Shown: positions 51,838 through 61,304 of the stretch, piece after piece | Layout of the letters: each line of letters starts with the position of its first letter | Position numbering within the stretch: position 1 is the first letter of the stretch | Source: CADEDH01 sp039029735 | GTDB lineage: Bacteria > Actinomycetota > Acidimicrobiia > Acidimicrobiales > SZUA-35 | Direction of reading: 5' to 3' | NCBI GenBank assembly: GCA_039029735.1 | Contig: JBCCFL010000006.1 | Location: forward strand, 124,001 to 188,000 | Length of the DNA: 64,000 bases | Made by a program: the position numbers and the translations under genes | Notes under the pieces: generated by a model | Told to the model about the DNA's origin: nothing | Database searches by the model: none | Seen by the model: only the letters and a program-made list of their open reading frames with translations

Positions 51838-54800
51838 TCAGTGCGACCCTTCGTCGTGGAAGAAGGCCTCGGTGCCCAGCTGGGCGGCGGCCTCCTCGAA
51901 TGCGAGGATCAGCGCGAAGCCTGCGCCATCGCGAGAGTCATCCACCGCCATGATGCGGTTGTTGGCGAGCACGGGGTCGGTGGCCCGGGGATCGTCCGGG
52001 TCGGGTCGGTCATCCTCCTCAGGGCGGAGCACGGAAGCCGGGTTGCTCAGGGTGCCGGCGATCGCCGCCCGCCACGTGGAGCGGAGCAGCCGACCCTTGT
52101 AGGGCCCGACGGTGCCCACCGTGAACCCAACCAGTCGCCCGGAGCGTTCGGCCACGATCGCCAGCTCGGGGTGGGCGGCCATGAACCACCGGTAGGCCTC
52201 CCGCAGGTAGGGCACGCCCAGTTTCGAGATGCGCCACTCGGGAAAGTGGCGCATGTGGATCGAGAGCACGGGATTCAGGTCGGCGGCCGTCATCGGTCGG
52301 GTGGTCACGCCTGATGCGGGGTCACGGTCCCGGTCGAGAGAGCTGGTCTCGTCGTGGCCGGAGTCGACGAGGGCGGCCGTTGCCGCCACTGTCGGATTGC
52401 GCACGAACTCGGCAATCGACACCCGGCGCCCGAACACGTCGCTCATTCGGCTGACCGCCTGGATCAGGGCCAGCGAGTCGCCGCCGAGAGCGAAGAACTC
52501 TGATGTGCGGCTGATGGGCCGGTCGGGGGCGAGCACCTCCGACCACACCTGCGCCACCTTCTCCTCGGTGGAGCCCTGCGGTGCCGCCCACGCGTCGACG
52601 TCGGGTCCGCCCCGCCGCTCGGTCGGTGCCCGGTGGATGATCGCAGGGGCACTGGCGCCGGGCGCCGGGAGGGCCTTGCGATCGATCTTGGAGTTCGGAG
52701 TCTGGGGAAAGGCGTCGAGGGCGATGACCTGGGCGGGCACCATGTAATCGGGCAGGTGGGCGGCCACGTGCGCCCGGAGCTCTGCTGACTCCGGCGCAGC
52801 TCCGTTGGTCACGACGTAGCCAACCAGCCGCAGGTGCCCCGGCACGTCCTCTCGGGCAATCACCACGGCGGTGTCGACAGCAGGGTGGCGGTCGAGCACG
52901 GTCTCGATCTCCCCGAGTTCGATCCGGTGGCCCCGGATCTTCACCTGATGATCGGCTCGACCCAGGAACTCCAACACGCCGTCGTGGCGCCAGCGCACCA
53001 GGTCGCCGGTGCGATACACCGTTCCGCGGTCGAACGGATCAGGAACGAACCGATCAGCTGTGAGGTCGGGCCGGTCGTGGTAGCCGCGGGTCACGCCGGG
53101 GCCGCCGATCAACAATTCGCCGGGCACACCCACCGGTTGTGGCTCACATGCGGAGTTCACCACGTAGCAACTGGTGTTCGGGATCGGGGTACCGATCGGC
53201 ACCGGGCCGTCGAGCGGCTGGCCGTCGAGGCGTTGCGTCGTCGACCAGATCGTGGTCTCGGTCGGGCCGTACATGTTCAGTACAGGGCCGTCCACCGCGG
53301 CCACCAGCTCGGCGGCCAACTCGGCCGGACACGCTTCACCGCCGACGAGCATCACGTCGAGGCTGCCCAGCGAGGCTCGGGTGTCCTGGTCGGCGAGGAG
53401 CAGCCGGGCGAGCGTTGGCGTGCACTGAAGATGCGTGACTCCGTGCCGAGCGATCAGCTCCGGCACGGTCTCGCCCGCCCCCCGAGTTGCGTCGGCGGTG
53501 GCGGGCGTGGTGGCTCGACGAAGCTGGTCGAGGCTGGTCAGGCCGTTCAGCACCGTGTCGGTCGGGATCCCGAAGTCGACCAGGCAGGCCACCTCGTCAA
53601 CGCCGATGGCGCGGAGCTGTTCCACCATGGCTCGGGTCGACTCAGGATCACCGATGAGGCCGCTGGTCTCCATATAGCGGTCGGCGGCGTGGTCGAGCAC
53701 GGCGTCGATGTCGCCGTCGCTCAGGTCGCCGAAGTTCACCGTTGCGGCCCCCGCCCCTCGGTTGGCGAACGTGGGAAACGATGCCGAGTGCCGAGCGAAG
53801 AGGTCGGTCGCCGTGCGCAGGTACTCCTTCAGCGGGCCTCGGGCCTCGTCTCGGGCGGCGTCGTGGTCGGACGCGATGAAGGTGTGCACCATCACCACGA
53901 CGTGGCCCGTTGGCGACTCGCGGGTGGGCTGCCATGCCGCCCGGTAGCGCTCGATCTTGGCGGCGAGTTCGTCAATGCTCTGCCCGAGAAGGTGGGTGAG
54001 CACGCCGGCCCCGGCGTGTGCCGCGGCCTCGAAGGTCGCTGGGTTGCCAGCGGTCGTGATCCACGCAGCCAACTCATCGCGAACGGGCCGGGGTCTCGTC
54101 TGCACTGCCACCGGTTCGCCGTTCGGGCCTGGCATGTCGACCGTCTCGCCCCGCCAAAGTCGGCGCACGGCGTCGAGGTGATCGAACGTGATCGCCTTGT
54201 TGTTGGCGAACGCCTCTGGTCGGAGCACGAAGTCCTCGGGCATCCAACCCGAGGCGAAGGCCACGCCCGTGCGGCCGTTCGACAGGTTGTCGACGACGGC
54301 CCACTCCTCGGCGATGCGGGCGGCGGCGTGGAGGGGCGCCACCACACTCCCGGCGCGGATGTCGACGTGTTCGGTGACCATCGCGAGCGCCGCCCCGGCC
54401 ACGGCCGGGTTCGGGTACAGCCCGCCGAAGTCATGGAAGTGGCGCTCGGGTGTCCACACCGCTGCGAACCCGTTCTGGTCGGCGAACCGGGCGCCCTCGG
54501 TGAGAAGCCGATAGCGCTCACTCGGATCCTCCCCCTCGTCGGCCGAGAAGTAGAACAGGCTGAACGCCGGTGAACCTGTGGCCGACGCACGGTCGGCGGC
54601 GCCGACGCTGATGGCGGGCACTGGACTGGCGCTGCGTTGGATCACCACGGTGAGCCCGCGGGTGAGGGTCCACAGCAGTTCCAGCACGGAGATGTCGAAC
54701 GAGAGGCTGGTGACCGCCAGCCACACGTCTCCCGGCTGATGGGGTACTCGTTCGTCCATCGCCGCGCAGAAGCTCACCACGTTGCGATGCTCGACCATCA

Positions 54801-56967
54801 CCCCCTTGGGGGTGCCGGTGGAGCCAGAGGTGTAGATCAGGTAGGCGAGATCGTGAGGTGTGGCCTCGGCGCTACCTCTCGGGGCGGATCGTGCGGCATC
54901 TTCGTCGGCGTTGACGTTCAGGATCTCGTCGACGAGGAGCACGGTCTTGCCGTCGCTGAGGTCGAGGGTGTCGGCGGCGCCGGGGTGATCGGAGATGATC
55001 ACGGCCGCCGCCGAGTCGGCCACCATGAACGCCACCCGTTCAGCGGGATAGGTGGGGTCGAGCGGGAGGTAGGCGGCACCCGCCATCAACGTGCCCACGA
55101 CGGCCGTCACCAGGTCGGCCGACCGGTCGAGATGAATGCCGACGACCTGACCGGGGCCGACGCCTTGGCCGCGTAGGGCGCCGGCGACGCGATCGGCCCG
55201 GGCGTGCAGGTCGGCGTAGGTCAGCTCGGTGCCGCTGTCGATCACGGCGGTCGTGGCCGGGAAGGCAGTGGCGGCGGCGCGCAGCAGCTGCGCCAGCGTC
55301 ACGTCGTCGAGCGGGGTCTCGGTCTGGTTCCACTCTACGAGTACCTGCGTGCGCTCCGCCTCGGTGAGGAGGGGGATGTGGTCGACGGTGTCGGCACCGG
55401 AGGGGGTTGCGGTGAGCGCGGTGGCGAACACGGCGAACTGGTCGAGCAGCCGTCGAGCCGTGCGCCGCTCGATCGCGGCCTCGTCGATGTCGAGCTCCAC
55501 GCCGCCGTCGTGGGTGACCACGACCGTGAGCGGGGCCGTCGTTGGCACCGGGGCCGCGCTGGATGCCAGTTCGATCACGAGCTCGGGCGTCGCAACAGGT
55601 CGGGCACGCAGCGCCGGGGCGCGTTGCCAGAGGTCGACGAGGTGGGTGTCGGCGGCCAGTACCTCGTCGAGTTCGGCAACGAGGGGCATCACATGATCGA
55701 CCGCCGCTGTCGTCGGGTCGATGTCGACCGTCCACGGCACAGACGACGCGAACAGGCCCGTCGGGTGAGCGGAGACATCCACGGCCATGTGGACCGTCAG
55801 CTGCCGCTCGCTGGTGAGACGAGCGAGGAACAGCACGAACGCGGCGGCCGCCCCGGTGGCTCCGGCCCGGTCGACCAGCGGGGCGAGTGCCGGGAGGAGG
55901 TCGGGGTTGGTGAGCCGACGCCGCTGGGGTGTGCCGGCCACCCCTTGAGGGTCGGCCGATGTCGACATCAGGCCGGGAACGCTCGTCGGTGCGGCCGAGG
56001 CGAGGGCGTCCTCCCAGAAGGCCTCGTGGCGGGCGACGGCTTCGTGGCGCGTGCGCACGCCAGCCGCATCGTTTGCGTCGAGCACTGGCAGTTGGTGACC
56101 GACCGCCAGGTCGAGCTCGACGCCAACACGCACCGCGCCATCGGCGGTGGCCACGATCGATTCGCCGTCTGCGGTGTGGAGGATCGTGCCGGGCAACGTC
56201 GGTGATGAGGGCGAGTACCGGTGGCCGGGAGCGGGGGTGAGGTCGGTGCACACCACCGTTCTGTGGCCGAGATCGATCTTGGGCAGTCCGAGCGGGTTGG
56301 CGTGGGCTGGGCCGAAGTCGAGGGCCCGGGCCTGGTTCACGATCTCGGTCGTGCTGCGGTGCCACTCGACGAGGCCCGCGGCCGGCGGACGATGCCAGCG
56401 CCGGTGGACCACGTCGGGCGGCCGACCTTGGGCTACCGCAGTGATGGTGTCGGTCGCCAGACCCTCGACGAGGCGCTCGAAGGACCGGACGCCCGCATCG
56501 AGGCACGCCGTGTTGAGCGTGAACGCCGTGTCGGTCGGGTGCACGGGCACCGGCTCGCGAACCAGTACCGGCCCGGAGTCGACGGCAGCCTCCATCAGAT
56601 GCCAGGTCACGGCGTGCTCGGTTGCCCCCTCCGCGATCGCCCACGAAGTGGCGTGGAGCCCTGCGCGCTCTGGGAGCGGCCCGTCGTGGAAGTTGATGGC
56701 TCCGTTCGTGGCCACGCCGAGCACGTGAGACGGCAGCACTCGAAGGTTGGCGATGCTGAACACGTGGTCGACCGGGTCCAGCGGTATGTGGCCTGCGATC
56801 ACGGCGTCTGCGTCGAGAACGGCCGTGCCCTGCGAGGTGGCGTGATCGGCCACGAGCGTTGACGAGGTGATCACGGCGACCACAGGCCATCCGGCGCGGC
56901 GCAGGATCTCGACGCAGCGCACCGTGAGCACGTCGTCTCCGACCACGTAGCACCTGCGTCGGATCAC
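51838..56967 (-). CDS. Single-module NRPS-like enzyme: formyltransferase - C-like - A(luciferase monooxygenase insert) - PCP - GNAT
   Basis: A 1709-residue megasynthase. Residues about 3-310 are a formyl-tetrahydrofolate transferase domain (INFHDGPLPERAGLHATSWA and VDSGP). About 330-580 look like a degenerate condensation domain with no visible HHxxxDG. The adenylation domain has LIYTSGSTGTPKGVMVEHRN (710) and LSFDISVLELLW. It is then interrupted near 802-1150 by a luciferase-like FMN monooxygenase (FSLFYFSADEGEDPSERYRL and AAVWTPERHFHDFGGLYPNP). It resumes with CTPTLARLLLADQD, YGPTETTIWSTT and YRTGDLVRW. The carrier serine is 1498 in FFALGGDSLALIQ. A GNAT-like domain ends the protein. This matches the MupA/Atu3671 class. 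No thioesterase or reductase is seen. GTG 56967 (after GGGGGCGAGT) is preferred; ATG 57009 is in frame. Product unknown. Confidence 0.88.
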   Translation of the reverse strand: MIRRRCYVVGDDVLTVRCVEILRRAGWPVVAVITSSTLVADHATSQGTAVLDADAVIAGHIPLDPVDHVFSIANLRVLPSHVLGVATNGAINFHDGPLPERAGLHATSWAIAEGATEHAVTWHLMEAAVDSGPVLVREPVPVHPTDTAFTLNTACLDAGVRSFERLVEGLATDTITAVAQGRPPDVVHRRWHRPPAAGLVEWHRSTTEIVNQARALDFGPAHANPLGLPKIDLGHRTVVCTDLTPAPGHRYSPSSPTLPGTILHTADGESIVATADGAVRVGVELDLAVGHQLPVLDANDAAGVRTRHEAVARHEAFWEDALASAAPTSVPGLMSTSADPQGVAGTPQRRRLTNPDLLPALAPLVDRAGATGAAAAFVLFLARLTSERQLTVHMAVDVSAHPTGLFASSVPWTVDIDPTTAAVDHVMPLVAELDEVLAADTHLVDLWQRAPALRARPVATPELVIELASSAAPVPTTAPLTVVVTHDGGVELDIDEAAIERRTARRLLDQFAVFATALTATPSGADTVDHIPLLTEAERTQVLVEWNQTETPLDDVTLAQLLRAAATAFPATTAVIDSGTELTYADLHARADRVAGALRGQGVGPGQVVGIHLDRSADLVTAVVGTLMAGAAYLPLDPTYPAERVAFMVADSAAAVIISDHPGAADTLDLSDGKTVLLVDEILNVNADEDAARSAPRGSAEATPHDLAYLIYTSGSTGTPKGVMVEHRNVVSFCAAMDERVPHQPGDVWLAVTSLSFDISVLELLWTLTRGLTVVIQRSASPVPAISVGAADRASATGSPAFSLFYFSADEGEDPSERYRLLTEGARFADQNGFAAVWTPERHFHDFGGLYPNPAVAGAALAMVTEHVDIRAGSVVAPLHAAARIAEEWAVVDNLSNGRTGVAFASGWMPEDFVLRPEAFANNKAITFDHLDAVRRLWRGETVDMPGPNGEPVAVQTRPRPVRDELAAWITTAGNPATFEAAAHAGAGVLTHLLGQSIDELAAKIERYRAAWQPTRESPTGHVVVMVHTFIASDHDAARDEARGPLKEYLRTATDLFARHSASFPTFANRGAGAATVNFGDLSDGDIDAVLDHAADRYMETSGLIGDPESTRAMVEQLRAIGVDEVACLVDFGIPTDTVLNGLTSLDQLRRATTPATADATRGAGETVPELIARHGVTHLQCTPTLARLLLADQDTRASLGSLDVMLVGGEACPAELAAELVAAVDGPVLNMYGPTETTIWSTTQRLDGQPLDGPVPIGTPIPNTSCYVVNSACEPQPVGVPGELLIGGPGVTRGYHDRPDLTADRFVPDPFDRGTVYRTGDLVRWRHDGVLEFLGRADHQVKIRGHRIELGEIETVLDRHPAVDTAVVIAREDVPGHLRLVGYVVTNGAAPESAELRAHVAAHLPDYMVPAQVIALDAFPQTPNSKIDRKALPAPGASAPAIIHRAPTERRGGPDVDAWAAPQGSTEEKVAQVWSEVLAPDRPISRTSEFFALGGDSLALIQAVSRMSDVFGRRVSIAEFVRNPTVAATAALVDSGHDETSSLDRDRDPASGVTTRPMTAADLNPVLSIHMRHFPEWRISKLGVPYLREAYRWFMAAHPELAIVAERSGRLVGFTVGTVGPYKGRLLRSTWRAAIAGTLSNPASVLRPEEDDRPDPDDPRATDPVLANNRIMAVDDSRDGAGFALILAFEEAAAQLGTEAFFHDEGSH

Positions 56968-57133
56968 ACTCGCCCCCGTAGCCTCTGCGGCCCCTCCGGG
57001 CGCACCCATCGCGATGCCTGTACTACCGAACGAGATGGCCCCGAGGATCCGACACCAGGGGAGAGTGGGTGCGAATCCTCGGGGCCGTGGGCCGATTGGT
57101 CGGGAGGCCTGCTGGGGGAGCGGGGAAGGTGAC

Positions 57134-58441
57134 TCAGCCGTTTGGCGGAGCGGGAACCACTGCTTCCAGCTCCTCGACCGATACGCCGAGGATCTCGGCG
57201 GCTGCGCCGAAGTCGGGTGGCGGACCGCCGAGCGCGGCCTGGAGTTCCTCGACCGACACACCGAGGGCCTCCGCTGCGGCGGTGAGGTCGGGGGGAGCGC
57301 CACCGGCACCACCGGCCGGGGCTGCGCCTTCCCCGGCACCGCCGGGAGCGGCGCCGCCCGGGGCCTCGCCGCCACCCCCCGGGCCGCCGGCGCCAGCATC
57401 GGCGCTGGGCTCACCGTTCAGGCAGCGGGAGATGTAGGGGTAGGTGTCGGTCACGATGTAGGCGTAGGTGCCGTCGATCACGGCACCGTTGCACTCGTCG
57501 AGGTCTCCTGACCCGGCGGTGTACACCCAGTCGGAGTTGAAGGTGCCGTCGGGATTCGTTCCCTCCACCTCGACCGAGAGGCTGTCGGGCCCGGAGGCGA
57601 CGCAACCGCTCCCCGTCCTGGCGTCGGTGTCGAGGGCATAGCTCGACTCGTAGGCGCCCGACTTGGAGTAGTAGGCCAGGTAGCCGTCGGCCATGAAGCC
57701 GATCAGAACGAGGTCGTCGTCGGTGGCGTAGGCATCGACGAGCAGTTCGGAGATGCCGTGGTAGTGGTACTCGCCGGTTGGTTGCACGTGGGCGTTGTTG
57801 AAGTCGAGACCGAGGTCGAGCAGCTCCTGGATCGCTTCGATCCGGAAGGTCTCGCCCGACTCACAGGTCACGGTCTCGGCGGTCGCCGGTTCGAACTTCA
57901 CCCCGTTGATTGCCACGCCAGGCGTGCGGGCGTTGACGGCGCCGCCGGTGTAGACGGGCTCGGTCGGGAAGGTCCACGTCAGGTCCTGGGCTGTGATCAC
58001 GTTGGGGTTGCCGGCGTTGGGGAAGTCGCCGGTCTCGTGGTCGGGGAGTGCGTTGGTCTCGATCACCCGGGAGCCGCCGTCGACGGTCACCGTCACCATC
58101 GTTCCGAAGGCCTCGTCGGCGAGTTCGTAGGTGCCGAGATAGTCCGACGCGGTGGGGATCGTGCCGTCGGCGACCGGCGCATCCTCGATGCTGCCAGCGC
58201 TCACGGGTGTGGCGCCGTTGTCGGTGGGGCTCTCGTTGGTCGTGCTGTCAGCGGCGGCTGAATCGGTGTCGGTCTCAGTCGATTCGGTGTCGCTGTCGGC
58301 GGCGACCGCTGAGGCGTCGGGGGAGGCGTCGGCCGATTCGCCGTCGGTGTCGCTGCCGCAGGCAGCAAGCACCAGGGCGCCAGCGACAAGAATCGAGACG
58401 ATTCGACTGGCATTGTGGGGGATCTGAAGCATGTGGTGCAT
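57134..58441 (-). CDS. YHYH-domain lipoprotein
   Basis: A 435-residue exported lipoprotein. The lipobox is in VAGALVLAACGSDTDG, followed by a low-complexity Asp/Ser/Thr spacer. The main domain has the YHYH signature in QPTGEYHYHGISELLVDAYA near 220 and FMADGYLAYYSKSGAYESSY. The C-terminus has a Gly/Pro/Ala linker and two copies of a short helical motif (LTAAAEALGVSVEELQAAL and FGAAAEILGVSVEELEAVV). YHYH proteins have no settled function. The start is ATG 58441, or ATG 58432. It lies 123 bp upstream of the NRPS-like ATG on the same strand. Confidence 0.88.
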   Translation of the reverse strand: MHHMLQIPHNASRIVSILVAGALVLAACGSDTDGESADASPDASAVAADSDTESTETDTDSAAADSTTNESPTDNGATPVSAGSIEDAPVADGTIPTASDYLGTYELADEAFGTMVTVTVDGGSRVIETNALPDHETGDFPNAGNPNVITAQDLTWTFPTEPVYTGGAVNARTPGVAINGVKFEPATAETVTCESGETFRIEAIQELLDLGLDFNNAHVQPTGEYHYHGISELLVDAYATDDDLVLIGFMADGYLAYYSKSGAYESSYALDTDARTGSGCVASGPDSLSVEVEGTNPDGTFNSDWVYTAGSGDLDECNGAVIDGTYAYIVTDTYPYISRCLNGEPSADAGAGGPGGGGEAPGGAAPGGAGEGAAPAGGAGGAPPDLTAAAEALGVSVEELQAALGGPPPDFGAAAEILGVSVEELEAVVPAPPNG

Positions 58442-58456
58442 TGTGCGCGCTGAACC

Positions 58457-59059
58457 TTAACGAGAGCTGGGAGCCCCCTTGGAGTTCCCGGGCACATCGA
58501 GACTTCCGCGTTCGGGGCGCTCCGGGATGCTCGATTCGCACACCCAGATCAGGTCCACCCGGCGGCGTTCGTGCCACTCGTCGGGGGAGTCCTCAGGGTG
58601 CTCGTAGGGCCGGATCGCTGCCACTCGCACGCCGAGCTCCGTAGCGAGGCGGGCGACGGGCGACGCTCGGTCGAGCCCGAGCTGGGGGTTGCCGCCGTGC
58701 CTTCGCGTCGGGAGATGATCGGTGTGGCCCTCCACGATCACCACGGCGCGGTCGAGCTGGCATCGCCAGCCTTGGTCGTCGAACACACATGGTGAGCGCA
58801 GCGCCTCGGTGATCACTCGGTGCACCTCGGCGGCGGTGGTCTCGTCGAGGGTGGAGGAGTTGTTGGCGTACCGGGCGGCGGTGATTGGCTGCGTGATGCA
58901 GTCCGCCCGGGACGGGTCGATCGGGGCCGGCTCGGTTGGCAACGTGGTCGAGGTCTCGGTGTGGCTCGAGGCGACGCCGACCGGCTGGTCACCGAGGAGC
59001 GTCTGGTAGAACACGCCAGCGATCAGCACGGCGCAGATGAGTATGGCCACCCGGGTCAC
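58457..59059 (-). CDS. OmpA-like domain membrane protein
   Basis: A 200-residue protein with an N-terminal helix (VAILICAVLIAGVFYQTLLG) and a short linker before an OmpA/MotB-type domain. Seen are ARYANNSSTLDETTAAEVHR, VVIVEGHTDHLPTRRHGGNP and ERRRVDLIWVCE. It has four cysteines, probably disulfide-linked. It probably binds peptidoglycan. GTG start 59059 overlaps the stop of a 56-residue membrane protein gene by GTGA. Confidence 0.8.
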   Translation of the reverse strand: MTRVAILICAVLIAGVFYQTLLGDQPVGVASSHTETSTTLPTEPAPIDPSRADCITQPITAARYANNSSTLDETTAAEVHRVITEALRSPCVFDDQGWRCQLDRAVVIVEGHTDHLPTRRHGGNPQLGLDRASPVARLATELGVRVAAIRPYEHPEDSPDEWHERRRVDLIWVCESSIPERPERGSLDVPGNSKGAPSSR

Positions 59060-59226
59060 GACGGCGGCCCCGACGCGAGGATCCAGCCGATGAGGGCGAT
59101 CATCGTGAGTGCGAGACCGATGGCGCCCACCGAGATCAGCCCCACGATCGCAGGGGTGTCGGGCTGGCGGCGTTCAGGGGGTCGGCGAGGTTCTGGTCGG
59201 TTTGTCTGCTCTGTGTCGTATGCCAT
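59056..59226 (-). CDS. Small single-helix membrane protein, translationally coupled
   Basis: A 56-codon reading frame. It encodes a charged, proline-rich N-terminus (TEQTNRPEPRRPPERRQPD) and one hydrophobic helix (IVGLISVGAIGLALTMIALI). The ATG at 59226 opens right after the AT-rich divergent promoter region and the TGA overlaps the GTG of the OmpA-like gene by 4 bp. Coupling and topology make it a probable real gene, perhaps an accessory of the OmpA-like protein. No family recognised. Confidence 0.6.
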   Translation of the reverse strand: MAYDTEQTNRPEPRRPPERRQPDTPAIVGLISVGAIGLALTMIALIGWILASGPPS

Positions 59227-59421
59227 GTGAGCAGTTAGCCAGAGTTGGCCTTCTTCCAGCTAGGGCGAACCGTCATCGATATGGAGCGCTTCAATGACGT
59301 TCGTCATACGTCGAAACGAAAAATGTCCGTGCGATGTCATACGTTGGCGTCATTCGGGAAAAGTTTGCTACTCATACGGAGAAAAGTCAGACTGTCGTAG
59401 ACCTATCGAGGGGAGGTCACG
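59227..59421. promoter_or_regulatory. AT-richer divergent promoter region with repeated TCATACG boxes
   Basis: A 195-bp spacer between the small membrane gene and the regulator-like gene is clearly lower in GC. It holds a perfect palindrome ATGACG-TT-CGTCAT (59294-59307) and three copies of TCATACG (59304-59310, 59337-59343, 59372-59378) spaced about 33-35 bp, each followed within a few bases by GAAA or GGAGAAAAG-like runs in two cases. A ribosome site GGGGAGGTCAC precedes the GTG at 59422. Confidence 0.55.
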
Positions 59422-60192
59422 GTGAGCGCTCCATCTCAGCCGCTTCGAGTCGTATACGCCGGCCGATCCGTTGCCGTGCGTGCCCGAGCGTTCACCCCCG
59501 TGTTGATGGCCCGGGGCCACTCCGTGACCGTGGTCGACTCCGTCGATGACGTTCCCCTCAGTCCGCTCCCCGATGTGATCGTTCACGAGCCGCTCGAGAA
59601 GTGTTCCTACGGGGTCGCAGGCTCGTGTGCCCTTGCCAGTCGGTTTCCGGAACAGACGCTGCTGCTCGCGGTCTTCTGCGACATCGGCCCGTCGCGAGCG
59701 ATGTTCCTCCACCACGCGATGGCCGGACGTTGCCATCCGCGCATGCTTCTGCATTGGCCCGGCAACGACGACTGGTGGGAGGAGGAGGGTCAGGGGCTGA
59801 TGGAGCGGGCCGTTGCCCGTGAACCGATCGTGGAGCGAGTGGCGGTGTTCCCCTCGGATCTCGATTTCAAGGCTGATTGCGACCTTGGTGTGTTGATGGA
59901 CCGGAAAGGGTTCCGCGACTTCCTCCACCTCGCTGCGGTACACACCGACTGGGGGTCGTTCGCTGATCTCGACAAGCTCCTCAATGTGGCGAAGGGAGTC
60001 TCCAAGAACACCAGCAGCAAGCTCGGAACCGAACTCAAGCGGCGCGGGCTCGTGGCGGCTGACCGCGACTGGACTGCGCAGCGGTTGAAGGGCCTGGTGA
60101 GCAGCCACCGGTCGTTCATCCTCGCCTATGGGCAGGGCCACCTCGGCCTACCCCGTCCAACCGCACCGATATGGGACGCCCCCAACATGTAG
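59422..60192 (+). CDS. Unfamiliar regulator-like protein with receiver-like and winged-helix-like halves
   Basis: A 256-residue cytosolic protein I do not recognise. The N-terminal 120 residues alternate strands and helices like a degenerate receiver (LRVVYAGRSVAVRARAFTPV; VTVVDSVDDVP; PDVIVHEPLE). Normal phosphorylation residues are absent. The C-terminal third suggests a winged helix (FRDFLHLAAVHTDWGSFADL, then NTSSKLGTELKRRGLVAADR). GTG 59422 is preceded by GGGGAGGT. It lies 56 bp before the first of two paralogous double-domain genes and probably forms one unit with them. Confidence 0.65.
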   Translation: MSAPSQPLRVVYAGRSVAVRARAFTPVLMARGHSVTVVDSVDDVPLSPLPDVIVHEPLEKCSYGVAGSCALASRFPEQTLLLAVFCDIGPSRAMFLHHAMAGRCHPRMLLHWPGNDDWWEEEGQGLMERAVAREPIVERVAVFPSDLDFKADCDLGVLMDRKGFRDFLHLAAVHTDWGSFADLDKLLNVAKGVSKNTSSKLGTELKRRGLVAADRDWTAQRLKGLVSSHRSFILAYGQGHLGLPRPTAPIWDAPNM

Positions 60193-60248
60193 CGGGCAAC
60201 GCTCATCGACGGTGGGCGTGGCCATGATTGCGGAACAGGAGGTGATCG

Positions 60249-61304
60249 ATGTCGGAGATCGCAGGCCAGGACAGCCCGGCCACCAGCGGCGACTGGGCCT
60301 CTGTGCGCCGAGTGCACTTCTATGTGAGCGACCTCATCGCCCGTGACATCGAAGCCTTCGGCATCGGTGTTCCGGAGCGCCGGATGTTCGAGGCGCTGCA
60401 CTTCGGCGAGTGGGTCTCCCACCAGGACGGGGTCTCCGTCGCCGCCATCTGCGAGATGATCCCCGAACGGCCCGCGGCCCAAACGGTGGCGTCGATCCTC
60501 GATCGAATGCACACCCAGGGTTGGGTCGAACGTCTCGCCACCAAGAGTGCGGGTCCTCACGGCGGGCGACTGTGGTCGCTCTCGCCTGGTGGTCGCGAGG
60601 TGCGCAACGAGTACAAGCGGATCGTCGAGATCGTGCTCCAGGAGGTGTACTCCGACGCCACCAACGAGGAGCGTGCGGCGTTACTCGACAACGCACGAGT
60701 CGCGATGCAGCAGAGGCACACCTTGCTTGCGCCGGTGGCCGATCCGTCGGCCCCATCAGACACCCCCACTCGCAACAACTGGGGTGCGCTACGGGCCACG
60801 CACTTCTACATCAACGACGAGCTGCTCTCCCGGGCGAAGCGGCTGGGGGTCGAGGTCGTGGAGCGACGGGTGCTCGACTATCTCGCCTTCGCCGATGACC
60901 GTGGTGCATCCGATGGCGTTCGACTCCCGGCCCTCTCGGCGATGATCCCCGGCGCCCCTCGACTGCAGACGGTCGAGTCGGTACTCGAGCGGATGATGCT
61001 CTGGGGATGGACGGAGAAGATGGAGGACGCTCCATCGGGCCCGAAGCGGCAGGCGGTGCGATGGCGGCTCACGCCGAGGGGTCACGAGATCCGGGTGGGA
61101 TACAACGGGTTCGCCGAGGTGACGCTCAGGCAGGTGTACACCGATGGCGGCAGTACCGATCGCATGCTGTCGTTGGCGGCGAAGGCCGAACAGCACCGAG
61201 TTCTGCGGATCCTCCCGATCGTGGAGGCCGAGCGGCGAGCGTCGGCCAGGACCGGGGCCGGGGACGGGGCCGACGAGGGTGGGGCCGGTGAGGCCGATGG
61301 CTGA
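60249..61304 (+). CDS. Duplicated winged-helix-like domain protein, paralogue 1
   Basis: A 351-residue protein built from two copies of one domain of about 150 residues. Copy A starts VRRVHFYVSDLIARDIEAFG and copy B starts LRATHFYINDELLSRAKRLG (near 181). Both continue with ERRxxxxLxF, an internal PxxxxxQTVxSxLxRM and GWxE segment and a wing-like GPxGxRxxWxLTPxG end, followed by a YKR/YNG helix. This is a MarR-like winged-helix layout by eye, not a confirmed family. The C-terminus is a Gly/Ala/Asp tail. It overlaps paralogue 2 by 8 bp. Confidence 0.75.
   Translation: MSEIAGQDSPATSGDWASVRRVHFYVSDLIARDIEAFGIGVPERRMFEALHFGEWVSHQDGVSVAAICEMIPERPAAQTVASILDRMHTQGWVERLATKSAGPHGGRLWSLSPGGREVRNEYKRIVEIVLQEVYSDATNEERAALLDNARVAMQQRHTLLAPVADPSAPSDTPTRNNWGALRATHFYINDELLSRAKRLGVEVVERRVLDYLAFADDRGASDGVRLPALSAMIPGAPRLQTVESVLERMMLWGWTEKMEDAPSGPKRQAVRWRLTPRGHEIRVGYNGFAEVTLRQVYTDGGSTDRMLSLAAKAEQHRVLRILPIVEAERRASARTGAGDGADEGGAGEADG

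Noticed and set aside
52834..54573. 579-residue plus-strand open frame
   Set aside because: It lies wholly antisense to the NRPS-like gene and has no recognisable motif.
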